Source: Calothrix membranacea FACHB-236
GTDB taxonomy: Bacteria; Cyanobacteriota; Cyanobacteriia; Cyanobacteriales; Nostocaceae
Direction: 5' to 3'
Assembly (NCBI RefSeq): GCF_014696315.1
Contig: NZ_JACJPX010000023.1
Coordinates: 1 to 64,000 of the forward strand
DNA length: 64,000 nt
Under the pieces are notes generated by a model, which had not been told where the DNA came from, did no database searches, and saw only the letters and a program-made list of their open reading frames with translations. Numbering within the stretch: the first letter of the stretch is position 1; every line of letters begins with the position of its first letter. Shown piece by piece: positions 48,961-58,488 of the stretch. The translations under genes were made by a program, and so were the position numbers.

Positions 48961-49343
48961 TAAGTTTTGATTTAGGGGCGTAGATACACCCCTATTAATT
49001 TATTAATTAACTTTATGACAGCGATTAAATTAGCACATCGCTTTTTTGTCGTGCTTAATTTTTTTTACTTTTAATTATTAAGTTTTGTTAAGCAAGTAGC
49101 TAAATAGGAAATATTTTCAATAGTCTAAAGTTGTAGTCACCAAGCTCAACAATTCAGCAGATTGCAAGTTGATGAGGTATAGATAATTGTAAAAGCAAGG
49201 CAGTGCTTTGCTTTTACCCACTTACCTCATTTACCTGAAATACGCTGTAACTTCAACTACTAACTATTGTCTTCACTTTTATTGGTTGAAGTTAAGTAGT
49301 AAATACTTGAATATTTCTGGCAATAACTCATAGCATAGAAGCA
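48961..49343. promoter_or_regulatory. Intergenic region upstream of canonical isiA, with a hairpin
   Basis: No gene. A hairpin GTAAAAGCAAGGC...TTGCTTTTAC (10-bp arms) spans 49189-49217 and is followed by CCCAC without a T-run; it may end isiC transcripts or be a repeat. The rest is AT-rich and likely holds the isiA promoter; no confident Fur box was found. Confidence 0.45.
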
Positions 49344-50378
49344 ATGCAGACATACGATAATCCCAATGTCAAATATGATTGGTGGGTTGGTAATGCCCGC
49401 TTCGCTGATCTCTCTGGCTTATTTATCGGCGCACATGTAGCACAAGCGGCTCTGACAACCCTGTGGGCGGGGGCGTTTACATGGTTTGAAATCTCTCGTT
49501 ACAAACCTGATATCCCTATGGGAGACCAAGGACTCATCTTGTTACCCCATCTAGCCACTTTAGGCTTTGGTGTTGGTGCAGGTGGTCAAGTAATTGATAC
49601 TTACCCTTACTTCGTCATTGGCGCTTTGCATCTAATCTCCTCTGCTGTCCTAGGAGCAGGCGCGCTCTTTCATACTTTTAAAGGGCCGCGCAATTTAAAA
49701 AACACTACTGGTTCGGCTCGTAAATTTCACTTTGAATGGAACGATCCCAAACAACTCGGTTTAATTTTAGGACATCACCTCCTATTTTTGGGGATAGCAG
49801 CTTTATTACTAGTTGGCAAAGCAATGTTTTGGGGCGGACTATACGACGCAACAACTCACGCTGTCAGAGTAGTAAACAACCCCACTCTCAACCCCTTTGT
49901 TATCTACGGCTATCAAACTCACTTTGCTAGTGTGAACAACCTAGAAGATTTAGTTGGTGGTCATATATATGTAGGTTTAATCCTCATTGGTGGAGGGATT
50001 TGGCATATTTTACAAGAGCCGTTACCTTGGGCGAAAAAGCTATTAATCTTTTCTGGTGAAGCAATTCTTTCTTATTCTTTAGGAGGTATTGCCTTGGCTG
50101 GGTTTGTTGCTGCTTACTTCTGTGCAGTCAACACCTTAGCTTATCCTGTAGAGTTCTATGGTGCGCCCCTAGAATTAAAATTTGGTGTCACCCCTTATTT
50201 TGCCGATACAGTCAAGTTAGCCAATGGCGGCTATAGTGCTAGAGCATGGTTAGCTAATGCTCACTTCTTCTTAGCATTCTTCTTTTTGCAAGGTCATCTT
50301 TGGCACGCGCTACGAGCTATTGGTGTTGACTTTAGACAAGTTGAAAAGTCATTGAACGCCATTAGTAGTGCTGAGTGA
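49344..50378 (+). CDS. isiA: IsiA, canonical iron-stress chlorophyll-binding protein
   Basis: A 344-residue protein with the canonical IsiA N-terminus [20 protein letters not shown]. Other blocks: [41 protein letters not shown] (then [11 protein letters not shown]), and [20 protein letters not shown], ending [14 protein letters not shown]. These are hallmarks of the IsiA that forms an 18-subunit ring around trimeric PSI under iron starvation and also quenches light energy. Chlorophyll-ligating His residues lie in GAHVAQA, LPHLATL, LHLISS, GHHLLF, GGHIYV and [13 protein letters not shown] precedes the ATG. It follows the hairpin region, so it may have its own promoter. Confidence 0.96.
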   Translation: MQTYDNPNVKYDWWVGNARFADLSGLFIGAHVAQAALTTLWAGAFTWFEISRYKPDIPMGDQGLILLPHLATLGFGVGAGGQVIDTYPYFVIGALHLISSAVLGAGALFHTFKGPRNLKNTTGSARKFHFEWNDPKQLGLILGHHLLFLGIAALLLVGKAMFWGGLYDATTHAVRVVNNPTLNPFVIYGYQTHFASVNNLEDLVGGHIYVGLILIGGGIWHILQEPLPWAKKLLIFSGEAILSYSLGGIALAGFVAAYFCAVNTLAYPVEFYGAPLELKFGVTPYFADTVKLANGGYSARAWLANAHFFLAFFFLQGHLWHALRAIGVDFRQVEKSLNAISSAE

Positions 50379-50677
50379 ATCAATTTTGGATTTTGGATTT
50401 TAGATTAAAATTTCCTCAATCAAAAATTTCCAATCTAAAGTTCGGTGATTTTGGATTGTATATTTATTTCATGAATAAATTCGCTTGCTTCATATTCCCA
50501 GAGCGATATTAACCTATGAATATTCAATCCAAAATTTAAAATCTAAAATCTAAAATTTGACGTTCAATCCTCAGTTAACAGTTTTGCTCTCACTCTCTAA
50601 GTGATAAGGATAAGGATCGGGTAAGCGTGCTGAGTCTATACAAAACTCAGCACTTTTCTAGAAAGGATGAGGTAAAA
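50379..50677. other. Gap with inverted copies of a TTTTGGATTTTAGATT-type repeat
   Basis: No gene. Runs of the form TTTTGGATTTTAGATT (~50390-50405) and AATTTAAAATCTAAAATCTA (~50537-50560) form a long inverted repeat typical of cyanobacterial intergenic DNA. The ribosome-binding site for the next gene (GGATGAGG) is at ~50665-50672. Confidence 0.5.
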
Positions 50678-51640
50678 GTGGCAATTTCTACTGATAGAAC
50701 TTTTGCAGCAAATACACAATTACCTTGGTTAATTGGTAATGCTCGTTTAACTGATTTATCTGGTCAATTATTAGGCGCACATATTGCCCATGCAGGCTTA
50801 ATTATGTTTTGGACAGGAACAACTACCATCTCAGAAGTAATTCGCTTTCTTCCTGATATATCAATGCATGAACAAGGCTTGATTTTATTACCACACTTAG
50901 CAACTTTAGGTTGGGGAGTAGGCGCTGGTGGACAAGTAGTTGATACCTATCCCTATTTCGTTATTGGTGTACTGCATTTAATCGCCTCTGCAGTTTTAGG
51001 TGCAGGAGGACTATTTCATGTGTTTCGCGCTCCAGCAATTTTATATAATCATGGCGGCAGAGTAGTGAAATTTCATTATGAATGGAATGACCCTAAACAA
51101 TTGAGTTTAATTTTAGGTCATCACTTAATTATTTTGGGCTTCGGAGCATTTTTATTAGTACTAAAAGCCATGTTTTTTGGCGGCATTTATGATACTCATT
51201 TAGGCGATGTCCGCCTCATTAGTAACCCCACTCTGAACCCAGTAACCATTTTTAGCTACCTACTTGGGTTTCAAGATAATCATTGGACTATTTTAGGGCT
51301 AGCCAGTGTGGATAATTTAGAAGATGTCATTGGTGGTCATATTTGGATTGGATGCATTTTAATTGTGGGGGGTATATGGCATATTATTGTACAGCCTTTT
51401 GCTTGGGTAAGAAAAATTTTACCCATAGAAAATGGTGAAGAAATTCTTGCTTATAGTTTGCTAGGTTTAGCATTAATGGCTTGGATTTCTGCTAGCTTTG
51501 TGGGATATAACACTACAGTTTTTCCACCAGAATTTTACGGTTTTGAACGTTTAGTTGCAGCAAATATACAGTTTCTTCTAGGGATATTAGCTTTCTTAGG
51601 TTATGCTTGGCACGCTTGGAGAGCGCGTAGCATTGCCTAA
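50678..51640 (+). CDS. IsiA/Pcb-family chlorophyll antenna protein, paralogue 3
   Basis: A 320-residue member of the IsiA family, probably starting at GTG 50678 (MAISTDRTF) with GGATGAGG five bases upstream; the longer frame from ATG 50627 adds 17 residues that are not conserved. Family signatures: [58 protein letters not shown], and [12 protein letters not shown]. Compared with canonical IsiA the C-terminus is short: after the helix-6 region ([15 protein letters not shown]) the protein ends without the FRQVEK-type tail, and the His in Q-G-H-L-W-H-A is replaced (G-Y-A-W-H-A). So it may bind fewer chlorophylls or interact differently with PSI. Last antenna gene of the cluster. Confidence 0.88.
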   Translation: MAISTDRTFAANTQLPWLIGNARLTDLSGQLLGAHIAHAGLIMFWTGTTTISEVIRFLPDISMHEQGLILLPHLATLGWGVGAGGQVVDTYPYFVIGVLHLIASAVLGAGGLFHVFRAPAILYNHGGRVVKFHYEWNDPKQLSLILGHHLIILGFGAFLLVLKAMFFGGIYDTHLGDVRLISNPTLNPVTIFSYLLGFQDNHWTILGLASVDNLEDVIGGHIWIGCILIVGGIWHIIVQPFAWVRKILPIENGEEILAYSLLGLALMAWISASFVGYNTTVFPPEFYGFERLVAANIQFLLGILAFLGYAWHAWRARSIA

Positions 51641-51752
51641 TTTTTCCAGTTTACTCAACAACAGCTATTCTCAAGTTCCTTCCCCTGCCTGCGGTTCAAA
51701 GTAGTTGGCTGTGGGCACTTTCCTCAAAATTTCTGTGGAGTAATAGATAGTA

Positions 51753-52049
51753 ATGGCGACGATTTTTTATGCATTATCTGCTTGGATAATCATGATTTTA
51801 TTGTTTTGGAGTTTAGGGATAACTCTCAAAAAAGGGATAAGTTTTCTGTGGAAATTACATCAGGTTCCTTGCCATAATTGTGAATTTTTTACTAATGAAT
51901 ATCGTCTAAAATGTACAGTACATCCCAAAAAAGCTTGTTCGGAACAGGCGATTGGCTGTATTGATTTTGAGGCGAAGACTGCTACTTGTAATGCTTGCCA
52001 ACAGGGTCGAAACTGGAAAATAGGCAAGGGAATTTTACCATCAAATTAA
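51753..52049 (+). CDS. Small membrane-anchored Cys-rich protein, unknown
   Basis: A 98-residue protein: an N-terminal transmembrane helix (IFYALSAWIIMILLFWSLGI), then a ~70-residue cytoplasmic or lumenal domain with eight cysteines in the pattern PCHNC, KCTVHPKKAC, GC and TCNAC. Four Cys pairs could bind an Fe-S cluster or zinc, or act as a redox relay. It follows the third IsiA paralogue by 112 bases on the same strand and ends the cluster, so it is probably iron-regulated too. I do not recognise a named family. The Cys clusters plus TM anchor suggest a thylakoid or plasma-membrane redox or metal-binding accessory of the iron-stress response (inference). Confidence 0.65.
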   Translation: MATIFYALSAWIIMILLFWSLGITLKKGISFLWKLHQVPCHNCEFFTNEYRLKCTVHPKKACSEQAIGCIDFEAKTATCNACQQGRNWKIGKGILPSN

Positions 52050-52205
52050 TTGAATATAGGTAAAAATATAATTTATAGAAATTGTCTGAGTTTTATGTAT
52101 GTAATTTATTACTGATTAAAAGAAATTTTTGGGCATAGGTCATGGGAAAAGCCACCAATGCCCAAGTCCCGGTAAATCCCACTCCCTTGTATGGGTGGGA
52201 TGAGC

Positions 52206-53537
52206 TTAATTCAAATTGCTGTATTCTACATCGTGGTCGGGGATCATATCTTCAACATTCCGCAGCACAGGTACAAAAAAGCCTAGCCAACCTACTAGCA
52301 ACATAGCCACAGCACAGATCGCAAATAGTAATGCAATTCCTGCACCAGTACCAGTTCCAAATAATCCTCCCAAAATCCCAACCAGAACCCCCCCTGATTG
52401 CAAAGCTGGTGTAAAAACTCGATCTGCCAATGGGCCTGCTATTAAATAGCCTACAGCAGAAGCGATTTGTAAAAGTAGCGATCGCGTTGCAAAAACTCTT
52501 CCTTGGACATGGGGAGGTACTTTCGCTAGCCAAATAGCATTATCCGAACTACCATTCAAAGGGAAATTTAAAGAAGAACAAAATTGCGCTGGAATCCAAA
52601 CCCAAGGTGTTCTCCCCAAACTAAAAACGATTTTACTAATACCCGCACCCATCATCCCCAATAACACACCTTTGATTTTCCGTCTCAAGCCGCCCCAAGT
52701 TGTAACGACTATCGCGCCTGTGACACCACCAAAACCAGCCGCAGAAGCCAAGGTACCTAGTACTAAAGTATTGTTATGAGTGCGCGATAAAATCATTGGT
52801 GCATAAAGAGAATCCCCAATATCATGGGGTAGCCAAAATAATAAGTTAATTACTAACAATGCTAATAAACTTTTGTGAGTAGTAATATAACGCCAACCAA
52901 ATCCTAAATCTTGCCTAACATTGGCGACACTTTCATTTTTTGTGGTTAGCGGTGCTTGAGGAATACTAACTAATAATAAACTGCTAATTGCTATCACAAA
53001 AGTAAAGATGTCAATTAACCAAATTCCTATAAAACCAATAACTGTGTAAAGATATCCTGCTATAGCAGGGGCAATAATATTACTACCATAACCGGATAAA
53101 AATTGTAGGCTACTAGCGCGGGTATAGTGTTGTTTAGGAATCATCAGCGACACTGATGCTGAATATGCTAAAGACTGAAATTGATTGAAGGTTCCGACAA
53201 CAGCACCAGTGAGGTAAAAGTGCCAAATTTGCAAATTATTAGTTAGATAAAGTAGCAAGATAAAAACTGTGCTGAGGACGGCTATTGTGTCACCAACCAT
53301 CATCAATAACTTACGGTTAAATCGGTCTACAATTACACCACTAATGGGGGTAATAATAATACTTGGTAGTAAACTAAAAAAACCTACTAAAGTCAAGGTT
53401 GTTGCTTTACCTGTAATTTCCCATGCCCAAATTTCAATCGCAAAACTGGTCATGCTGCTACCAATGGTAGAAATTAGTTGACCAAGCCAAACGATCAGGA
53501 AATGACGCATGCTCGCGGAGTTGGGTTGTTGTGTCAT
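52206..53537 (-). CDS. MFS transporter, siderophore-exporter (EntS)-like
   Basis: A 443-residue major facilitator of the MFS_3/EntS type with ~12 transmembrane helices. N-terminus FLIVWLGQLISTIGSSMTSF, the characteristic MFS loop GVIVDRFNRKLLMMVGD between helices 2 and 3, and a mid-protein loop after helix 6. EntS-type proteins export catecholate siderophores; others in the group export macrolides. Its place at the end of a minus-strand run with a siderophore-binding lipoprotein (29 bases upstream) and a TonB-dependent receptor supports siderophore export or release of the siderophore after iron removal (inference). The C-terminal tail is acidic (EDMIPDHDVEYSN). Confidence 0.75.
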   Translation of the reverse strand: MTQQPNSASMRHFLIVWLGQLISTIGSSMTSFAIEIWAWEITGKATTLTLVGFFSLLPSIIITPISGVIVDRFNRKLLMMVGDTIAVLSTVFILLLYLTNNLQIWHFYLTGAVVGTFNQFQSLAYSASVSLMIPKQHYTRASSLQFLSGYGSNIIAPAIAGYLYTVIGFIGIWLIDIFTFVIAISSLLLVSIPQAPLTTKNESVANVRQDLGFGWRYITTHKSLLALLVINLLFWLPHDIGDSLYAPMILSRTHNNTLVLGTLASAAGFGGVTGAIVVTTWGGLRRKIKGVLLGMMGAGISKIVFSLGRTPWVWIPAQFCSSLNFPLNGSSDNAIWLAKVPPHVQGRVFATRSLLLQIASAVGYLIAGPLADRVFTPALQSGGVLVGILGGLFGTGTGAGIALLFAICAVAMLLVGWLGFFVPVLRNVEDMIPDHDVEYSNLN

Positions 53538-53566
53538 TTGGATGTGAAGGAATTACAGTGTAAGGC

Positions 53567-54568
53567 TTATGGGTTATGTGATAGTAAAAGTGATGGTAGT
53601 TGTTCTAATATCAGAGAATTAGCAATAGGTGAGCCAATTACACCACCCCATAAGGTGTAGTCCACAAAATACACTCTTCCCTCTTTCCAGGCTTGTGAAT
53701 TGTGCAATAGAGGATTTTTAGCCCATTTTTCCTTGAGTTCTTCGAGAGGAACTGTATAAGTAGATTTACCATCCCAATTGTCTAGCCAAGTACTAACAAG
53801 CACAATATCTGCATTGAGTTGAGCCAAGGTTTCTAGGTTAATCTGTGGTCTTAAACCTAGCTTTCGTTCTATATCTGGTAGGAATACTGGTTGAAATCCA
53901 ATTTTTTCAAGGAGTTCAATCGTATGTCCATTGTATGCAACCTCTATATAGTTCATTGATTGGCTACAAGTAATACTTAGCACTCGCGGATGGGTGCTGA
54001 CGAGAGGGGCTAATTGATTGCGGACTTTAGCTAGCTGTTGCTGTTGTGCAGTAATTATTGATGGAATATTTTTCTGGCTATTCAGGGCTTTAGCGATAAT
54101 TTTCAGATTTTCCTGCCAATTCTTATCGTTATCGATGAATACAGTTGGCGCGATCGCAGTCAATAATTGATTTTCCTGAGAATTTAAGCCCAGAATTACA
54201 TCGGGTTTGAGTAGAGCCAAAGTTTCTAGGGAAGGACTAGAGCGATCGCCTAAATTAATCGGTTGACTCGTGACCAAATTTCCTAAATAGGGAATCTGTT
54301 GGCTAGGGTTGTCAAATTGGGGCGATCGCACTAAATAAGCATCGGCGTAAGCAGCAGGTTGCTCACCAAGTGCTAGGATCATACTTAGTATTTTTGGTTC
54401 CAGAACCGCTATTTTCTGGGGTTTGCCACAAATCTTGGTTTTTCCCATCGCGTGTTCTACCACTCGACAATCAGCAGATGGTGGTAAGTTGCTTTCTACA
54501 CTGGGTTTATCAGAGATACTACCTTGACAACCTGCGATCAAGATAGCTGTGAGCAAAACCAAGGCCAT
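53567..54568 (-). CDS. Fe(III)-siderophore-binding lipoprotein (FecB/FhuD type)
   Basis: A 333-residue substrate-binding protein of the cluster used for ferric siderophores and cobalamin. Start chosen at 54568 because MALVLLTAILIAGCQGS is a lipoprotein signal with lipobox I-A-G-C; the longer upstream frame reads through a MITE copy. Two-lobe binding-protein features: KIAVLEPKILSMILALGEQP, LLKPDVILGLNSQENQLLT, LAQLNADIVLVSTWLDNWDG and the C-terminal LILEQLPSLLL. It delivers substrate to the FecCD/FecE importer encoded at 59.7-62.6 kb. It lies between the TonB-dependent receptor gene (upstream) and the MFS gene. Confidence 0.88.
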   Translation of the reverse strand: MALVLLTAILIAGCQGSISDKPSVESNLPPSADCRVVEHAMGKTKICGKPQKIAVLEPKILSMILALGEQPAAYADAYLVRSPQFDNPSQQIPYLGNLVTSQPINLGDRSSPSLETLALLKPDVILGLNSQENQLLTAIAPTVFIDNDKNWQENLKIIAKALNSQKNIPSIITAQQQQLAKVRNQLAPLVSTHPRVLSITCSQSMNYIEVAYNGHTIELLEKIGFQPVFLPDIERKLGLRPQINLETLAQLNADIVLVSTWLDNWDGKSTYTVPLEELKEKWAKNPLLHNSQAWKEGRVYFVDYTLWGGVIGSPIANSLILEQLPSLLLSHNP

Positions 54569-54594
54569 GTATTTATATAAAAAAGCGATCGCCT

Positions 54595-54692
54595 TATAGC
54601 ATTTCTCAGTCTGGTGAAGTACGAAATTACCCCTCCCCAACCCTCCCCTTGGTAAGGCGGGTGGGGTGTATTTCATTTGCTTGGGAATTGCA
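54595..54692. repeat. MITE family B, copy 2 (inserted between receptor and FecB genes)
   Basis: Starts TATAGCATTTCTCAGTCTGG and ends TTGGGAATTGCA; matches the unit at 7888-8006 with a ~20-bp deletion in the central hairpin. It is followed by tandem TGCCTCC repeats (~54702-54725). It lies just before the FecB-like start and extends the open frame of that gene by chance. Confidence 0.75.
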
Positions 54693-54734
54693 TTACCTTC
54701 TGCCTCCTGCCTCCTGCCTCCTGCCTTTCTCCCG

Positions 54735-57317
54735 TTAAAACTGAATTGAAAACGAACCAATGACGGTAAAAGGCGCACCAGGATAAATTGTATTTCTGGC
54801 TTGAGATGTTTCATAGTAAGTTTCATTGAAAAGGTTGCGGAAATTTAGGGCTAACCTCCAGTTATCCTGTTTGTAATAAATAGCGGAATCTGTTCGGAAA
54901 TAGCTGGGCATAATGCTTGTATTTTCCACATCGGCGTATCTATCTCCCACATAATAAAGCCCTAAACCAAAACCCAAACCTTTTAAATTACCGCTTTGCA
55001 GTTCATAGGTTGTCCAAAAACTAGCCGCGTGTTCGGGTACATTATCGATGCGATTGCCAACAGGAATTGTATTGTCTTTTGAGGTAATCGCGTCTGTGTA
55101 GGTGTAAGAAGCAATAAGATTCCAACCTGGCATAATTTCGCCGCCAATGTCTAATTCAATACCTCTACTTCTTTGTTCCCCAACCTGCACAGATAAATTG
55201 GGATCGTTGGGGTCGGCAGTGACAACATTAGTTTTGGTAATCTCGAAGGCTGCTAGGGTTGCTGAAAACCGTTCAGTGATATCTGCTTTGATACCAACTT
55301 CGTATTGCGTCCCTCTCGTTGGCTTAAAAGGTTCGTTGCTTCCCGAACGACCAAAAAAGCGATCGGGTTTAAACGATTGAGAATAACTGGCATAGAGAGA
55401 AATCGGTTTAATTGGCTGGTAAACAATACCAACACGGGGGCTAAAGGCTGTGAGAGATTCTTCTTCAGGGGTGCCAAAGTCCTCTTTGCGGTAGAAAGCG
55501 TCAAAACGACCACCAACTAAAAGCTTCAAATTATCTGCAAAAGTAATTTGGTCTTGGAGGTAAATCCCTAGAGTATCTCTTTGAGTTGTGTAGGAGAAAG
55601 TGCTTTCATCAGGTGTAGCAGGGAGTTCTACATCATAATTAGGATTAAAAATATCCAGCAATATAGGATCTGCCACATCGAATGAGGTGTATTTCCAGGT
55701 GTTGCGTCTTAACTCCACCCCAATTAAAGGTTGATGGACAATCGATCCCGTCTTGAACTTTCCAACTAATTCTGTTTGTAGGGTATAGATGTCTCGTTTG
55801 AATTCATCCCGACTCACATAGATGGGGGCAAACTGGTCATCAACTAGGTCATAGCCACCATAAGTATAAGTACCAAATGATTTACCAGATACAAAGGAAA
55901 ACGCATTACGTAGTTGCCAATTATTACTAAATTCATGCTCAAGTCGATAGCCAACCCGAAGAGTACTATCGTTATAAACATGGGGCAAACCAACGAAGCG
56001 ACTAATGGGGACAGGAGCAGGTCGATCGCCAATTGAAGGAAGCCCGCGATCAAAGAGATAATCGTTGTCCTGGTATTCCAAGTCCAGGCTTAAGGTAGTG
56101 CGATCGCTAATATTCCAGGTAACGACAGGTGCAATAAATACACGTTCTAGAAAGTTATAATCTCGAAAACTGCCAGAATTTTGATAAGCCACGTTCAACC
56201 GATATAACAGCGAACCATCATCGGCGAGAGGCCCTGATAAATCAACGCTGGAGCGATAAAAGGCATAATTGCCGACATTAAATTCTGCTGAATAATATGG
56301 GCTACTCAGGGGTTGTTTTGTGACAACATTGATAATTCCTCCTGGTTCAGCCTGACCAAATAGAACAGAAGCCGGCCCTTTGAGGACTTCGATGCGATCA
56401 ATGTTAGCTGGGTCTACCAAAGAATAAAAGTCAGTATCATTAAAACCATTACGGAAGTTACCATCTTGATCGAAACCACGAATTCTATACCCACCCGCAT
56501 CTGTACCTCCATAGTTACCTTGTTTTTCCACACCACTGACATTCTCTAAGGCTTCTTGTATGCGCGTCGTTTTTTGGTCTTCTAAGATTTGACGGGGGAT
56601 TACTTGAATTGAACCAGGAATGTCGCGCACAGGAGTATCAGTTTTAGTCGCAGTTGAGGCGTTTGGTACGCGATATCTGTCTTCCTCTCCCGTTGCTACC
56701 AATTCAATCGGCTCATCTTGTTGGGCTGTGGGTTGTTCTGGAGGTGTCTGGGTTGCTGGTGGTTCCTGGGTTTGGGGTGTTTGGGGTGGTTGTGCTGCTG
56801 TTGTTGCTGATGCTACTTCAAAAATCAACCCTGCATTATCATCAAATAATTCCACCGCAGGTAAAGATTTCTCACCTACTACTGTTAACCGCACAGTAGT
56901 TGCGTCAATATTAGTAACTGTTATCTCAGTAATTCCCGTTATCGGTTTTTCTGAGCGATATGTAAATCTATCTCCGTTGGGTAGTTGTAATTGCCCACCA
57001 GCAATATCTGCAATAAAATTATTTCCTGTACTGCGACTTGTAACTTGCAGCTGCTCCCCTTGGGTTGTTTCTAAAATTACCTCCAAACCTTTGGCTGTGG
57101 AATTGGCTTTTACTCCGGTAATGAGAATAATCGTTTCTTGGGTGGGGGTTGGTGTTTGTGCCAAAATACGAGTGTTGGCGATGGGAACTTTAATTTCCTT
57201 CTTTCCTATTGTCTTGGCTGTTGTGGGATTGGCGAATAAAATTGCGATCGCCAACGGCGCAAACGAAGCGATCGCACTTGTCAGTAGCAAGCCTGGAAAC
57301 AATTTATTTACTCTCAT
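54735..57317 (-). CDS. TonB-dependent siderophore receptor with N-terminal AMIN domain
   Basis: An 860-residue outer-membrane receptor. Signal peptide 1-34 (FAPLAIAILFANPTTAK); AMIN domain (~60-170, beta-rich, ITEITVTNIDATTVRLTVVG), a cell-wall/envelope-binding module common in cyanobacterial receptors; Pro/Gln linker (QPPQTPQTQEPPATQTPP); then a plug domain (VRDIPGSIQVIPRQILEDQK, IRIRGFDQDGNF-type, VLFGQAEPGGIINVVTKQP) and a 22-strand barrel ending in FSIQF with the terminal aromatic residue expected of an OMP. It imports ferric siderophore; specificity unknown. GGGGAG precedes the ATG at 57317. First gene of the minus-strand run receptor-FecB-MFS. Confidence 0.93.
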   Translation of the reverse strand: MRVNKLFPGLLLTSAIASFAPLAIAILFANPTTAKTIGKKEIKVPIANTRILAQTPTPTQETIILITGVKANSTAKGLEVILETTQGEQLQVTSRSTGNNFIADIAGGQLQLPNGDRFTYRSEKPITGITEITVTNIDATTVRLTVVGEKSLPAVELFDDNAGLIFEVASATTAAQPPQTPQTQEPPATQTPPEQPTAQQDEPIELVATGEEDRYRVPNASTATKTDTPVRDIPGSIQVIPRQILEDQKTTRIQEALENVSGVEKQGNYGGTDAGGYRIRGFDQDGNFRNGFNDTDFYSLVDPANIDRIEVLKGPASVLFGQAEPGGIINVVTKQPLSSPYYSAEFNVGNYAFYRSSVDLSGPLADDGSLLYRLNVAYQNSGSFRDYNFLERVFIAPVVTWNISDRTTLSLDLEYQDNDYLFDRGLPSIGDRPAPVPISRFVGLPHVYNDSTLRVGYRLEHEFSNNWQLRNAFSFVSGKSFGTYTYGGYDLVDDQFAPIYVSRDEFKRDIYTLQTELVGKFKTGSIVHQPLIGVELRRNTWKYTSFDVADPILLDIFNPNYDVELPATPDESTFSYTTQRDTLGIYLQDQITFADNLKLLVGGRFDAFYRKEDFGTPEEESLTAFSPRVGIVYQPIKPISLYASYSQSFKPDRFFGRSGSNEPFKPTRGTQYEVGIKADITERFSATLAAFEITKTNVVTADPNDPNLSVQVGEQRSRGIELDIGGEIMPGWNLIASYTYTDAITSKDNTIPVGNRIDNVPEHAASFWTTYELQSGNLKGLGFGLGLYYVGDRYADVENTSIMPSYFRTDSAIYYKQDNWRLALNFRNLFNETYYETSQARNTIYPGAPFTVIGSFSIQF

Positions 57318-57492
57318 CTATCTCCCCACATGAAAACAAACTACTTGTCCGTAATTCCAGCAGACAGCTATTGCAGAAATGTTTTTGGAATTACCGACTA
57401 AAATCTTATTAATAAGGTTTGTCAATAATCTTACGAGAAGTCAAGGAAAAGCTAAAGTCTGGGATGTTCTCCCAACGGAATTTTTTGGTTCT

Positions 57493-58488
57493 TTAAACGG
57501 AATTTTTGCGGGAATAAACGCTAGGACTAACACCAAATTTCTTACAAAAAGCCGTCATAAAAGCACTGCGGCTAGCATAACCTACATATTGGGCTACTTG
57601 ATTGACAGTCAATTTTGTATCCAAAAGTAATTCTTGCGCTCGTTCCATGCGATAGTTATGTAAATAACCAAAGACAGTTGTACCAAATATTTGCTGAAAG
57701 CCTTTTTTGAGAGTGCAGTCATTTAGATTGACTTGCCTTGCTAACGCTATTAATGTTGGTGGATTCGTAAAATTCTTAACAAGAATATCTCTAGCTTGAT
57801 AAATACTATCAATTTGTATCGGCTTGAGAGTGATAGAGGTATCTAAAGGTGGCGAATCTTGCAAGTCTTCTAAACGTAATGCCATCAATTCTAATACTTT
57901 AGCCTCTAAATATAGTTGCTTTGTCAAAGCCTGATAAGGACAATTTAATATTTGTTGTAAAATAGTTTGCATTTGTGGCGTTGTTCTACCAACTTGAAAG
58001 AAATTTATTTCACTATTGGCTTTTTCAATAATATTTCTAAAATTCACAGGTAATATATCAAAATGAGAAATTATCAAGCTTTTAAATAAAGAATATTCAA
58101 TGTGAATATCTAACTTGAAAAGCCTTGCTTGTGCCTTCCACTCTTGATATCCTATTTCGCCATGATCAACATCCAACAATACAAAATTTTTTCCTGTTCT
58201 TAAATCTCCATCACTGCTATCACTAAAAATATTAAAACCTAATTCTAAATAAGTACAAGTTTGATTTGAGGAAGTAACAATCACTAAATCTTCTTGCAAA
58301 TTATAATTATCTATCAAAAGAGAAATTCCCGGTCGCAGGTGATACCAATGCCTATAACCATGACTGATCCCTTTTGGATCATGTAGTTTAAATTCGTAAG
58401 TTATGGGTTGAAAAGGGCGGTTATTATCCGGTAAAGTTGACGGCAATAAATGATGACAATCTGGTGATTCTTGTAAAACAAGGGTCAT
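57493..58488 (-). CDS. AraC-family regulator, PchR type
   Basis: A 331-residue transcription factor. The N-terminal ~230 residues contain a beta-rich sensory half. The C-terminal ~100 residues are an AraC DNA-binding domain with two helix-turn-helices (LIALARQVNLNDCTLKKGFQ and VNQVAQYVGYASRSAFMTAF), typical of PchR-like regulators that respond to ferric siderophores. It lies 175 bases upstream of the receptor gene on the same strand and is presumably its regulator. It is separated from the FecCD side by a MITE copy and the DUF1636 gene. Likely activates uptake genes when the siderophore is sensed (family knowledge). Confidence 0.85.
   Translation of the reverse strand: MTLVLQESPDCHHLLPSTLPDNNRPFQPITYEFKLHDPKGISHGYRHWYHLRPGISLLIDNYNLQEDLVIVTSSNQTCTYLELGFNIFSDSSDGDLRTGKNFVLLDVDHGEIGYQEWKAQARLFKLDIHIEYSLFKSLIISHFDILPVNFRNIIEKANSEINFFQVGRTTPQMQTILQQILNCPYQALTKQLYLEAKVLELMALRLEDLQDSPPLDTSITLKPIQIDSIYQARDILVKNFTNPPTLIALARQVNLNDCTLKKGFQQIFGTTVFGYLHNYRMERAQELLLDTKLTVNQVAQYVGYASRSAFMTAFCKKFGVSPSVYSRKNSV

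Noticed and set aside
52206-53537. Macrolide or drug efflux role for the MFS protein
   Set aside because: Sequence alone allows it, but the siderophore receptor and binding-protein genes upstream make siderophore export more likely; not certain.
54570-54826. Extended N-terminus of the siderophore-binding protein (start at 54826)
   Set aside because: It reads through a MITE copy and the end of the receptor gene; a lipoprotein signal with lipobox starts at 54568.
56620-57333. Long plus-strand frame opposite the TonB receptor
   Set aside because: It is the antisense of the signal peptide, AMIN domain and Pro/Gln-rich linker of the receptor gene; its composition reflects those codons.
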